The notes under the pieces are model-generated. The model made no database searches, had not been told where the DNA came from, and worked only from the letters and a program-made list of their open reading frames with translations. Shown here piece after piece: positions 17,745-26,443 of a stretch of 64,000 nucleotides of DNA (position 1 is the stretch's first letter; each line of letters begins with the position of its first letter). The stretch lies in the NCBI RefSeq assembly GCF_902706225.1, contig NZ_CACSKB010000009.1, positions 1-64,000 of the forward strand, given 5' to 3'. A program made the position numbers and the translations under genes. The stretch comes from Microbacterium sp. 18062 (GTDB lineage: Bacteria; Actinomycetota; Actinomycetes; Actinomycetales; Microbacteriaceae).

Positions 17745-18389
17745 GTGACGACGACCCGCGCCCGCATCCGTACGCTGACCGCGGCGGCGGCCCTCGCGGC
17801 GGCGGTGCTCGTGCTGGCGGCCTGCGTTCCCGAGCCCGCGTCGACGTCGAGCCCGTCGAGCCCGTCGAGCCCGACGGCGACCGGCGGGGGAGCGCCGACG
17901 GCGACCGGCGAGCCGACCGTGGACGCGACCGAGGCGCCGACCGACCGTCCCCAGGTCACCGAGATATCCCTGCCCGCCTCCTGCGAGGCCCTGTACTCCG
18001 CTCAGATGCGGGCGACGCTCGACGCGTCGCTGCCGCCCCTGAACGATCCGGGAGTCACCCTGGCATCGACCGACGTGGCCTCCGCGCTGGGGCTCCTCGA
18101 GTCCGGCGTGCCCACGCTGCGCTGCTCGTGGGGGACGCCGAGCGAGAACGGACTGTCGACGAACGTGTCGATCCTCGCGGTCGATGACGTGCCGCGCCTG
18201 CAGGACGTGCTCGCGGCGGCCGGATTCACGTGCGCGGACGCGGTCGGGGGGATCCTCTGCACATCATCGGGGGGCGACGGCCGAGGCGAGTCGCACTTCC
18301 TGCGGGGCAACGGCTGGGTCGCGACCGCGTGGATCGGAGCGCTCCCCGACGGGTACACCGAGGACATCGCCGCGACCCTCTGGGGCTGA
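17745..18389 (+). CDS. secreted lipoprotein of unknown function
   Basis: The 214-residue product has a lipoprotein signal peptide with lipobox LAAC (Cys27). A Ser/Pro/Thr-rich linker of about 45 residues follows, then a globular domain with four or five cysteines (PASCEALYS, LRCSWG, FTCADA, GILCTSS) that may form disulfides. GTG 17745 follows GGAGGA by five bases, and a TAGGGT -10-like box lies at 17711-17716. I recognise no named family. It is probably anchored on the outer face of the membrane. Confidence 0.8.
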   Translation: MTTTRARIRTLTAAAALAAAVLVLAACVPEPASTSSPSSPSSPTATGGGAPTATGEPTVDATEAPTDRPQVTEISLPASCEALYSAQMRATLDASLPPLNDPGVTLASTDVASALGLLESGVPTLRCSWGTPSENGLSTNVSILAVDDVPRLQDVLAAAGFTCADAVGGILCTSSGGDGRGESHFLRGNGWVATAWIGALPDGYTEDIAATLWG

Positions 18390-18554
18390 GGCGGTGACGA
18401 CGGGCGTCGCGATGGCGTAAACTGGGCTCGATCGGTCCGGTCGCGCATCGCATCGCGCGCCCCCGATCTTCCCGCGTCCGTCCCGGCACCGAGCCGCCCG
18501 CGGGACTCTGACCACCGGTCGCAGGTCCTTTCGGACCCGACGCTCAGGAGGAGC

Positions 18555-20708
18555 ATGCCGACTACGGCTCCCGCCGCGCACACCGCGCAGCGACGCAGGA
18601 AGACCTCGTCCGCCCGACGCGACGACGAGGCGCCCGTCATCCCCATCCTCGCCCGCAAGGTGCGCGAGGTCGAGGCGAAGGCCCAGCGCGGCAAGCTCGG
18701 CCCGACGAACCGCGTGAAGTTCCAGGTGATCGCCTTCCTGGTGCGCGAGGAGCGCGCCCGGGTCAAGGCCGATGCCGAGCTCACCGACGCCGTCCGCGCC
18801 GAGCTGCTCAAGCGTCTCGACGGGGTCGCGACGATCCTCGCGAAGACCGCGGCCCGCGACACCTCCCTCATCCAGCTGCTCGAGGTCGACCAGGCGACGT
18901 CGCCGGTCGCGAGGCGCATGCGCCGCGACTGGCTGCTCGAGTCGGGCGCCGAGCTCGCTCCCGACGAGCTGATCATCACGGATGCCGCACCCGTCACCGG
19001 CCCGGTCGTCCCCGCCGCCGCATCCGCCCGCCAGGTGCTGCCCCCGCAGGTCGAGGCGCGCCAGCTGTCGAACCCGTTCCTCGCCCCGGACCTCACCGTC
19101 CACACGCCCGCGCAGTCCCCACGTCGCCGCCTCGACGGCTGGGAGCTGATGGGCCCGCTGTACAAGGCGTTCGAGACCGGCGCGGGCGGGGGCGCGGCGA
19201 CGATGGAGCTGCCACCCGTCCCTGAGTTCGACCGTCTGTCGCCCAAGGGGCTCGAGGTCATGCCGCACCAGTCGCGGTTCCTCGAGGCCGTGCGCGCAGG
19301 ACACCGCAGCTTCCTGCTCGCCGACGAGCCGGGCCTCGGCAAGACGGCGGAGTCGGTGCTCGCCGCATCCGTCGCGGGGGCGTATCCGCTCCTGGTCGTC
19401 GTGCCGAACGTCGTGAAGATGAACTGGGCGCGCGAGGTCGAGCGCTGGACCCCGCAGCGCCGGGCCACCGTCATCCAGGGCGACGGCGAGGACATCGACG
19501 CCTTCGCCGACGTGTTCATCGTCAACTACGAGGTGCTCGACCGGCACCTGTCGTGGCTGAGCTCGATCGGGCTCGCCGGCATGGTCGTCGACGAGGCGCA
19601 CTTCATCAAGAACCTCACCTCGCAGCGGTCGCGCAACGTGCTGGCACTCGCCGGCCGCATCCGCGAACGCCTGCGCGACCCGCTCCTGCTCGCCCTCACC
19701 GGCACACCGCTGATCAACGACGTCGAGGACTTCGACGCGATCTGGCGGTTCCTCGGCTGGACCAACGGCGAGAAGCCCGGCTCAGAGCTCATGGAGAAGC
19801 TCGACGCCACGGGACTCACCCCCGCCGACAAGGCGTTCTATCCCGAGGCGCGCAGCGCGGTCATCTCGATGGGCATCGTGCGGCGGCGCAAGACCGACGT
19901 CGCGGCGGATCTGCCCGACAAGCTCATCGCCGATCTGCCGGTCGAGCTCGACGACGAGTACGGCCGCTCGATCCGCCAGGCCGAGCGCGAGCTGGGCGAA
20001 CGGCTCGCCGCGCGCTACCGCCGCATCCTCGACGCACGCGGCGACCGCGGACTCGCGCCGGGCGACATCGACGAGGACATCGTGCGTCTCGTCGCCCAGC
20101 ACGAGCTCGACGAGTCGAAGGCCGCCGGATCCGGCAGCGAGAACGTGTTCACGATGGTGCGCCGCATCGGCCAGGCCAAGGCGCACCTCGCCGCGGACTA
20201 CGCCGTGCAGCTGCAGCGCTCGGTCGGCAAGGTCGTCTTCTTCGCGAAGCACATCGACGTGATGGACGCGGCCGAGGCGCACTTCGCCGCATCCGGGCTC
20301 AAGACGGTGTCGCTGCGCGGAGACCAGTCCGCCACCGTGCGGCAGGACGCCATCGACGCCTTCAACTCCGACCCCGAGATCGCGGTGGCGGTCTGCTCGC
20401 TGACGGCCGCCGGCGTCGGCGTGAACATGCAGGCGGCCTCGAACGTCGTGCTCGCCGAGCTGTCGTGGACGGCGGCCGAGCAGACGCAGGCCATCGACCG
20501 CGTGCACCGCATCGGGCAGGACGAGCCGGTCACCGCGTGGCGCATCATCGCCGCGCACACGATCGACACGAAGATCGCCGAGCTCATCGACTCGAAGCAG
20601 GGACTGTCGCTACGCGCGCTCGACGGGCACACGGTCGAAGAGGGCTCGAGCGACTCGGTGCAGCTGTCGGCGCTCATGCACCTCACGCGCACCGCACTCG
20701 GCGGCTGA
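18555..20708 (+). CDS. SNF2-family DEAD/DEAH helicase
   Basis: A 717-residue SNF2-type ATPase, a double-stranded-DNA translocase rather than a strand-separating helicase. Residues 1-200 are basic and Ala-rich without a recognised domain. The first RecA lobe has motif I LADEPGLGKTAES (near 257) with Pro where Met is usual, motif II VVDEAHFIKN (near 345) and motif III ALTGTPLIND. The second lobe has motif VI QAIDRVHRIGQ. AGGAGG precedes the ATG. No nuclease, methylase or other defence gene is adjacent, so its role (repair, remodelling) is open. Bases 18390-18554 hold a TAAACT -10-like box and a long leader. Confidence 0.85.
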   Translation: MPTTAPAAHTAQRRRKTSSARRDDEAPVIPILARKVREVEAKAQRGKLGPTNRVKFQVIAFLVREERARVKADAELTDAVRAELLKRLDGVATILAKTAARDTSLIQLLEVDQATSPVARRMRRDWLLESGAELAPDELIITDAAPVTGPVVPAAASARQVLPPQVEARQLSNPFLAPDLTVHTPAQSPRRRLDGWELMGPLYKAFETGAGGGAATMELPPVPEFDRLSPKGLEVMPHQSRFLEAVRAGHRSFLLADEPGLGKTAESVLAASVAGAYPLLVVVPNVVKMNWAREVERWTPQRRATVIQGDGEDIDAFADVFIVNYEVLDRHLSWLSSIGLAGMVVDEAHFIKNLTSQRSRNVLALAGRIRERLRDPLLLALTGTPLINDVEDFDAIWRFLGWTNGEKPGSELMEKLDATGLTPADKAFYPEARSAVISMGIVRRRKTDVAADLPDKLIADLPVELDDEYGRSIRQAERELGERLAARYRRILDARGDRGLAPGDIDEDIVRLVAQHELDESKAAGSGSENVFTMVRRIGQAKAHLAADYAVQLQRSVGKVVFFAKHIDVMDAAEAHFAASGLKTVSLRGDQSATVRQDAIDAFNSDPEIAVAVCSLTAAGVGVNMQAASNVVLAELSWTAAEQTQAIDRVHRIGQDEPVTAWRIIAAHTIDTKIAELIDSKQGLSLRALDGHTVEEGSSDSVQLSALMHLTRTALGG

Positions 20709-20762
20709 CGACCGCGAGGCCCCGCCGAAGGGATTTGTGCCGGGCGGCCCGGATGCGGCGAC

Positions 20763-20774
20763 CGCCCCGGGGCG
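20763..20774. repeat. perfect 12-base palindrome between the SNF2 gene and pfkA
   Basis: CGCCCCGGGGCG lies just before a TAGTGT -10-like box (about 20777-20782) of the probable pfkA promoter. It may be part of a terminator for the upstream gene or an operator. The evidence is only the symmetry and position. Confidence 0.35.
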
Positions 20775-20842
20775 ATAGTGTCGGGGAGGCAGCGTCGCCC
20801 CATTCCCCGGAGCACCATCACCCGGAAAGCAGGGACTCCAGC

Positions 20843-21871
20843 ATGAAGATCGGCATCCTCACCAGCGGCGGCGATTGCCCCGGCCTCAACGCGGTGATCC
20901 GCGGCGTCGTGCTCAAGGGCACGACGACGTACGACCTCGAGTTCGTCGGCGTCCGCGACGGGTGGCGCGGCGTCGTCGACGCCGACTTCTTCCCGTTGAC
21001 CCGCCATGAGGTGAAGGGTCTGTCGAAGGTCGGCGGCACCATCCTCGGCACCAGTCGGACGAACCCCTACGAGGGTCCCCGCGGCGGCGCGGAGAACATC
21101 GCGAAGACGTTGTACGGGCACCGGATCGACGGCATCATCGCGATCGGCGGCGAGGGCACCCTGGCGGCGGCCAACCGCCTCGCGAACGACGGCATCAACG
21201 TGCTGGGCGTTCCGAAGACGATCGACAACGACCTGCGTGCGACCGACTACTCGTTCGGCTTCGACACCGCGGTCAACATCGCCACCGACGCGATGGACCG
21301 CCTCCGCACCACAGGCGACTCGCATCAGCGGTGCATGGTCGCCGAGGTCATGGGGCGCCACGTCGGCTGGATCGCGCTGCACGCCGGCGTCGCCGCGGGG
21401 GCGCACGTCATCTGCATCCCCGAGGTGCCGATGTCGATCGACGACATCTGCGAGCAGGTGTCGAAGGCGCACGACCGGGGACGCGCGCCGCTGATCGTCG
21501 TGTCGGAGGGCTTCAAGCTCAAGGGCATGGAGGAGGCCTTCAGCGACAAGGGGCTCGACGCCTTCAACCGCCCGCGCCTGGGCGGCATCAGCGAGGTGAT
21601 CGCGCCGGAGATCGAGCGCATCACCGGCATCGAGACGCGCGCCACGGTCCTCGGCCACATCCAGCGCGGCGGATCCCCGTCCGGCTTCGACCGCGTGCTC
21701 GCGACGCGTCTGGGCCTGCACGCGGCCGACGCGATCGTCGAGGAGGCCTGGGGCCAGATGGTCTCGCTGCGCGGCACCGACATCGTGCGGGTGCCCTTCG
21801 CCGAGGCTCTGGGCGAGCTCAACACCGTGCCGCTGTACCGGTACGAGGAGGCCGCCGCGCTCTTCGGCTGA
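20843..21871 (+). CDS. pfkA: 6-phosphofructokinase (group III, mixed-substrate type)
   Basis: PfkA phosphorylates fructose-6-phosphate in glycolysis. The 342-residue protein starts MKIGILTSGGDCPGLNAVIRG. It has GGEGT at 102-106 and PKTIDND at 124-130, with catalytic Asp128. The Gly in GGEGT fits ATP use, while the Lys in PKTIDND is the residue of PPi-dependent enzymes. That combination marks group III or mixed-substrate PFKs, as in Streptomyces and Amycolatopsis. Phosphoryl donor is therefore probably ATP but should not be assumed exclusive. ATG 20843 gives the conserved N-terminus; the open frame extends far upstream as a shadow of the SNF2 gene. Confidence 0.94.
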   Translation: MKIGILTSGGDCPGLNAVIRGVVLKGTTTYDLEFVGVRDGWRGVVDADFFPLTRHEVKGLSKVGGTILGTSRTNPYEGPRGGAENIAKTLYGHRIDGIIAIGGEGTLAAANRLANDGINVLGVPKTIDNDLRATDYSFGFDTAVNIATDAMDRLRTTGDSHQRCMVAEVMGRHVGWIALHAGVAAGAHVICIPEVPMSIDDICEQVSKAHDRGRAPLIVVSEGFKLKGMEEAFSDKGLDAFNRPRLGGISEVIAPEIERITGIETRATVLGHIQRGGSPSGFDRVLATRLGLHAADAIVEEAWGQMVSLRGTDIVRVPFAEALGELNTVPLYRYEEAAALFG

Positions 21872-21894
21872 GCGTGAGGTCGCGTCGAGGGTCG

Positions 21895-21960
21895 ACAGGA
21901 GATATGCCCGGGAACAGGACGATGGGCACGCAATGATCCTGTCTCCGTGGTTTCTCCTGT
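21895..21960. repeat. structured palindrome A, left flank of the AbiEi/DUF559-like gene
   Basis: The 66-base element holds two ACAGGA copies (21895, 21914), a 17-base centre, then two TCCTGT copies (21937, 21955). The outer arms GACAGGAGA (21894-21902) and TCTCCTGTC (21953-21961) are perfect complements. It starts 23 bases after the pfkA stop and ends 140 bases before the next gene. Its architecture and first 11 bases (ACAGGAGATAT) are the same as those of element B at 22955-23019. It may be an operator, a pfkA terminator, or a mobile-unit end. Confidence 0.75.
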
Positions 21961-22100
21961 CTCGCGTGCGCTGGTGCTGGTCATCGTCGTGGTTCTGGCT
22001 TGCATCGACGTCTTCTCCCCAGGTCGTGTAGGCCTGCACGTGTCCACCGGTCGGCGGGATCGTCGACTCCTGCATTCGGCGCGGTCGCAGAGTGGGACAC

Positions 22101-22940
22101 ATGCGATCGCTCGACGAGCTACGGGAATGGATGGACGCGCGCGCCGGCATCTGTCATGTCACAGCGGTTCGTGACGCGGGGTTCACCGTGCACGGCATCC
22201 GTCGTGCGGTGGACACGGGGATGCTGCAGCGCGTCCGGAGATCCTGGCTGGCCACGCCCGGGTGCGATCCGCTGCTGCGCCGCGCAGCCGAGACCGGCGG
22301 CCGGCTCACCTGTCTGAGCGCCGCGTCCCGCGCAGGTCTGTGGACGCCCGTCCACGGCGATCTCGTCCACGTCGCAGTGGCGCCCACGGCCTCGCGGATC
22401 GGTGGCGACGGCCTCCGGCTCCATTGGTCGCGGGGCCCGGTGCCCGTCGCCGCGACCGCGCTCGAGGATCCGGTCATCAACGTGCTCCTGCACGTCGCGC
22501 GCTGCATCCCGCGACCCGATGCGGCCGCGGTGTGGGAGTCCGCGATCCGCAAGAAGCACGTCGCCGCCGACGTGCTCGCTCGTGTGGACTGGCGCTGCGA
22601 GGTCGCGCGCGGGCTGGCGGCGACGGCGTCGTCGCTGTCCGACTCCGGAATCGAGACGCGCTTCGTCCTGCTCATGCGCTCGATCGGCGTGGTCGTCGCG
22701 CAACAGGTGAGCATCGACGGTCATCGCGTCGACGGCCTGATCGGCGAACGCCTGGTGGTCCAGCTCGACGGGTTCGCGCATCATCAGGCCCGCGACCGTC
22801 GTCGCGACATCCGGGCCGATGCGCGCCTCGCCCTGCGCGGCTACACCGTGCTGCGGTTCGACTACCACCAGGTGATGTTCGAGCCCGACGACGTCATCGC
22901 CGTCGTCGCGAACGCGATCGCGCAGGGGCTGCACCGATGA
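22101..22940 (+). CDS. AbiEi-type antitoxin-domain / DUF559 endonuclease-like protein
   Basis: This 279-residue protein has an N-terminal winged-helix-like region (residues 1-60, with VTAVRDAGFTVHGIRRAV), resembling AbiEi antitoxins. The C-terminal DUF559 region is Vsr/PD-(D/E)XK-like: SDSGIETRF, VDGLIGERLVVQLDG, then RDIRADARLALRGYTVLRFDY. The E...D...QLDG pattern fits a nuclease core. ATG 22101 is chosen; GTG 22092 is an in-frame alternative. No AbiEii nucleotidyltransferase toxin lies beside it, so it is a solitary gene. It sits alone between palindromes A and B. Whether it is an endonuclease, a DNA-binding regulator or both is unknown. Confidence 0.75.
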   Translation: MRSLDELREWMDARAGICHVTAVRDAGFTVHGIRRAVDTGMLQRVRRSWLATPGCDPLLRRAAETGGRLTCLSAASRAGLWTPVHGDLVHVAVAPTASRIGGDGLRLHWSRGPVPVAATALEDPVINVLLHVARCIPRPDAAAVWESAIRKKHVAADVLARVDWRCEVARGLAATASSLSDSGIETRFVLLMRSIGVVVAQQVSIDGHRVDGLIGERLVVQLDGFAHHQARDRRRDIRADARLALRGYTVLRFDYHQVMFEPDDVIAVVANAIAQGLHR

Positions 22941-22954
22941 GCACATGCTCCGCT

Positions 22955-23019
22955 ACAGGAGATATCCGCAATGCAGGAGGCCGTCGTCAGGATCCTCCTG
23001 TGCAGCGGATATGTCCTGT
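22955..23019. repeat. structured palindrome B, right flank of the AbiEi/DUF559-like gene
   Basis: This 65-base hairpin has outer arms ACAGGA-g-ATATCCGC (22955-22969) and GCGGATAT-g-TCCTGT (23005-23019), inner arms CAGGAGG (22974-22980) and CCTCCTG (22994-23000), and a 13-base loop. Symmetric mismatches separate the two stems. The four ACAGGA-like sites have the same spacing as in element A, including the 17-base centre. It starts 14 bases after the DUF559 gene and overlaps the last 33 bases of the convergent S9 peptidase gene. Confidence 0.85.
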
Positions 23020-25188
23020 TCCGAGGCATCCCGCACCCGCACCCGCAGGCGCGACCGCGGACGCCAGCGCTCCGCGGTCGGTGGCGCCGAGCACGTCGAG
23101 AAGCCAGGCGAGCTCGAACGCGCGCTCGCGCCAGGCGTTGTACCGGCCGCTCACGCCGCCGTGACCGGCGACCATCTCGCACTTGAGGAGCGCATCCGCC
23201 CCCACCTCGCGCAGCCGCGCCACCCACTTCGCCGGCTCCACGTAGAGGACCCGGGTGTCGTTGAACGAGGTGACCGCCAGGATGCGGGGATACCGCACGC
23301 CCTCGCGCACGTTCTCGTACGGCGAGTACGACTTCATGTACGCGTACACGTCGGCGTCGTGCAGCGGGTCGCCCCACTCGTCCCACTCGATGACGGTGAG
23401 CGGCAACGACGGGTCGAGGATCGTCGTCAGCGCGTCGACGAACGGGACGTCGGCGAGGACCCCGGCGAACAGCTCCGGTGCGAGGTTCGCGACCGCGCCC
23501 ATGAGCAGCCCCCCGGCCGAGCCTCCCTCGGCGACGAGCTGCTGCGGCGTCGTGTACCCGTGGTCGACGAGGTGCAGGGCGCTGTCGACGAAGTCGGTGA
23601 AGGTGTTGCGCTTGGCGAGGAGCTTGCCGTCCTCGTACCATCCGCGGCCCATCTCCCCGCCGCCGCGCACGTGCGCGACCGCGAAGATCACGCCGCGGTC
23701 CAGCTCCGACAGGCGGGCCACCGAGAAGGCGGGCTCGATCGAGTGCTCGTACGAGCCGTAGCCGTAGAGATGCACCGGTCGGGGCGCGATCCCCGCATCG
23801 CCGAAGGAACGCCTCCACACGAGCGACACCGGAACCTGCACGCCGTCCTGCGCGGTCGCCCAGACGCGCGCCTGGGCGTAGTCCGCGGGGTCGTAGCCGC
23901 CCAGCACGGGCTGCTGCTTGCGCCGCGCGAGGGCGCCGGTGGCGGGATCGTAGTCGTAGACGGTGGAAGGGGTGACGAAAGAGCCGTAGCCGAGGCGCAG
24001 CAGGGGCGGCGCCCACTCCGGGTTCCCCGCGGTGCCCACCGAGTAGATCGGCTCGTCGAACGGGATCTCCGCGACGGCGGAGGTCGCGTAGTCGAGCATT
24101 CCGATGCGGGCGATGCCTTCGCGCCGGTAGCCGACGACGCCCCAGTCCCGGAACGTCGAGACGCCGAGCAGACGCTGCCCCGGCTCGTGCGCGACGACGA
24201 CCTCGCGCTCGCCGGCGGGATCGGATGCGGGCACCCGGACGAGCTCGAAGTCCAGTGCCTCGTCGTTGTGCAGGATGTAGAGCACGTCCTGTCCGTCGAC
24301 CACGGCGTGCGACGAGTCGTACTCCACGCCTTCGCGCCGCGGCCACACCACCCGGGGCTGGGCGCGGAGGTCGTCGGCGGGGACCAGCCACTCCTCCGAC
24401 GTGATCGAAGACCCGAGCCCGATCACCAGGAACCGGTCGCTGCGGGTGAACCCGGCTCCGACCCAGTACCTCTCGTCGGGCTCGTGGAAGAGCTTCGCGT
24501 CGGATGCGGCGGGCGTGCCCAGCTCGTGCAGCCACACGGTGTCGGGGCGCCACGCGTCGTCCACGGTCGAGTACACGACGAAGCGGCCGTCGGGGGAGAG
24601 GGAGGCGCCGGCGAACGTGCCCTCGATGACGTCGGGGAGAGTCTCTCCCGTGATCAGGTCGCGCACGCGCAGCGTGTAGCGCTCGTCGCCGGTGACGTCG
24701 ATGCCGTAGAGCAGCAGGCGGCCGTCGGTCGACACCTCGAAGGTGCCGAGGGAGAAGAACTCCTCGCCGTCGGCCTCCTCGTTGCCGTCGAGCAGCACCT
24801 GCTCGTCGGGGAGGGGTTCGCCCGCCATGGGCTCCGGCGGAGTCCAGTCGGCCGGATCGGCGATGGGCGCCCGGCAGTGGATGCCGTACTGCCTGCCCTC
24901 GACCGTGCGGGAGAAGTACCACCAGTTCCCGCGGCGCGAGGGCACCGAGAGGTCGGTCTCGAGAGTCCAGGCCTTGATCTCCCCGAAGATCCGCTCCTGC
25001 AGCGGCTCGAGGTGCGCGGTGCGCGCCCGCGTGTAGGCGTTCTCCGCCTCGAGGTGGGCCGTGACGCGGTCGTCGTCCTTGGCGCGCAGCCATTCGTACG
25101 GGTCGTCGAAGGTGTCGCCGTGGTGACGACGCGGCTGCGGCTCGCGAGGGGCCGTGGGCGGATGGACGGATGCGGCGTTGTCGGTCAC
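22987..25188 (-). CDS. S9 family peptidase (oligopeptidase B-like)
   Basis: Prolyl-oligopeptidase-family serine peptidase, 733 residues, with an N-terminal beta-propeller and a C-terminal alpha/beta hydrolase domain. The catalytic triad is visible: Ser557 in EGGSAGG, Asp644 in NDTRV and His676 in GHGGVSGR. The Glu-rich substrate region resembles oligopeptidase B (PtrB), which cleaves after basic residues in short peptides in the cytoplasm. No signal peptide is seen. The start is GTG 25188, with a TAGCGT -10 box six bases upstream (leaderless). The last ten or so residues and the stop codon are encoded inside palindrome B, so the C-terminal tail (GTGHIRCTGGS) is probably not native to the family. 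Confidence 0.9.
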   Translation of the reverse strand: MTDNAASVHPPTAPREPQPRRHHGDTFDDPYEWLRAKDDDRVTAHLEAENAYTRARTAHLEPLQERIFGEIKAWTLETDLSVPSRRGNWWYFSRTVEGRQYGIHCRAPIADPADWTPPEPMAGEPLPDEQVLLDGNEEADGEEFFSLGTFEVSTDGRLLLYGIDVTGDERYTLRVRDLITGETLPDVIEGTFAGASLSPDGRFVVYSTVDDAWRPDTVWLHELGTPAASDAKLFHEPDERYWVGAGFTRSDRFLVIGLGSSITSEEWLVPADDLRAQPRVVWPRREGVEYDSSHAVVDGQDVLYILHNDEALDFELVRVPASDPAGEREVVVAHEPGQRLLGVSTFRDWGVVGYRREGIARIGMLDYATSAVAEIPFDEPIYSVGTAGNPEWAPPLLRLGYGSFVTPSTVYDYDPATGALARRKQQPVLGGYDPADYAQARVWATAQDGVQVPVSLVWRRSFGDAGIAPRPVHLYGYGSYEHSIEPAFSVARLSELDRGVIFAVAHVRGGGEMGRGWYEDGKLLAKRNTFTDFVDSALHLVDHGYTTPQQLVAEGGSAGGLLMGAVANLAPELFAGVLADVPFVDALTTILDPSLPLTVIEWDEWGDPLHDADVYAYMKSYSPYENVREGVRYPRILAVTSFNDTRVLYVEPAKWVARLREVGADALLKCEMVAGHGGVSGRYNAWRERAFELAWLLDVLGATDRGALASAVAPAGAGAGCLGTGHIRCTGGS

Positions 25189-25214
25189 TCGACCACGCTA
25201 GCGGCCGTGCCGGC

Positions 25215-26414
25215 TCAACGACGCATGAGCAGCGCACCGAGCCGCGACGGCGAGAGAGCGGCATCCGTCGCGAGACGGCTCGCTCCGGCGATCGCGGCGT
25301 CGTCGGAGGTACGCGCCGGCGCGATGGTCAGATGCTCGGTGGACAGCGGGATGCTGCGGGCGTACACGACCTCGCGCACGCCCGCGACGAGGTGCTCGGC
25401 CACTTGAGCCATCGACCCGCCGATCACGATCACCGCAGGGTTGAGGAGGGTGACGCACAGCGTGAGGATCTCGCCGATGTCGCGACCTGCCTGTCGCACG
25501 GCCTGTATGGCGTCGACGTTGGCCGACTTCACGAGCTCGACGACCTCGCGGGAGCCCGTCGCCCCGATCCCGTGGTGGCGCAGCTCGGCTGCGATCGCGC
25601 GTCCTGAGGCGACCGCCTCCAGACATCCGCGGTTGCCGCACGCGCACAGCACGTCGGATCGGCGCGACAGCGGCGCATGACCGATGTCGCCCGCGGCCCC
25701 GCTGGCTCCGCGGCGGAGATCGCCTCCGGCGATGATGCCGGCACCGATACCGGTCGCGACCTTGACGAAGAGCAGATCCTCGACCTCGGGCCAGGCGATC
25801 GTGCGCTCGCCCAGCGCCATCACGTTGACGTCGTTGTCGACGACGACGGGAACATCGAACGCGGACGCGACGTGCGCCTTGATGTCGAAGCGGTCCCATC
25901 CCGGCATGATCGGAGGGTTGACGGGCTGCCCGGTGGCGAACTCGACGGGTCCGGGCACCCCGATGCCCACTCCGACCAGGTCGGCGTGCCCGCGCCCCGC
26001 CTCGTGCAGGAGCTCCCCGCCGATGCGTTCGAGCGCGGCGAGGACGACCTCGGGACCCGTGGCGATGTCGATCTCCTCCCGCTGCTCGGCGAGGACGCCG
26101 CCGGCGAGATCGGTCACGGCGAGACGGATGTGGGAGGCACCGAGATCGGCCGCCAGCACGACGTACGCGCCGGGGCGGAAGGCGAACTGAGACGAGGGCC
26201 GTCCGCCTGTCGAGGCGGCGTCTCCGAACGGCGCGACCAGGCCGGCGTCCATGAGTTGGTCGATCCAGCCGGTGATGGTGGAGCGCGACATGCCGATGGC
26301 GCGCGAGAGCTCGGCTCGGGTGCGGGGAACGCCGTCGCGCAGTCCGTGCAGAAGGCTGCCCGCGTCGACGACCGGTGAGGGTCCAGGAACGGCGGCGAAC
26401 ACGGTGTCAGTCAA
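25215..26414 (-). CDS. ROK family transcriptional repressor
   Basis: ROK proteins here are sugar-responsive repressors with a kinase fold. The 399-residue protein has an N-terminal winged helix-turn-helix (RAELSRAIGMSRSTITGWIDQL, about residues 32-55). The ROK domain carries LAADLGASH, VVDNDVNVMALGE and the zinc-binding GDIGHAPL...CACGNRGCLEA signature. The start is uncertain: TTG 26414 heads the longest frame and GTG 26402 is an alternative, neither with a clear ribosome-binding site. It lies 29 bases downstream of the GMC oxidoreductase gene on the same strand and probably controls the divergent sugar ABC operon. Confidence 0.88.
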   Translation of the reverse strand: MTDTVFAAVPGPSPVVDAGSLLHGLRDGVPRTRAELSRAIGMSRSTITGWIDQLMDAGLVAPFGDAASTGGRPSSQFAFRPGAYVVLAADLGASHIRLAVTDLAGGVLAEQREEIDIATGPEVVLAALERIGGELLHEAGRGHADLVGVGIGVPGPVEFATGQPVNPPIMPGWDRFDIKAHVASAFDVPVVVDNDVNVMALGERTIAWPEVEDLLFVKVATGIGAGIIAGGDLRRGASGAAGDIGHAPLSRRSDVLCACGNRGCLEAVASGRAIAAELRHHGIGATGSREVVELVKSANVDAIQAVRQAGRDIGEILTLCVTLLNPAVIVIGGSMAQVAEHLVAGVREVVYARSIPLSTEHLTIAPARTSDDAAIAGASRLATDAALSPSRLGALLMRR

Positions 26415-26443
26415 TCACAGGGCCTGGTGTCGTGCCGTCGTGC

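Noticed and set aside
21947..22174. Small frame with a hydrophobic segment between palindrome A and the DUF559-like gene
   Set aside because: No ribosome-binding site, no similarity, and it runs into the start of the DUF559-like gene in another frame.
21895..23019. Insertion sequence or CRISPR-like array
   Set aside because: No transposase motif, no clear target-site duplication, and only two palindromic elements without regular spacers.
22945..25407. An 820-codon plus-strand frame opposite the S9 peptidase
   Set aside because: It is an antisense shadow; the catalytic triad of the peptidase is on the minus strand.
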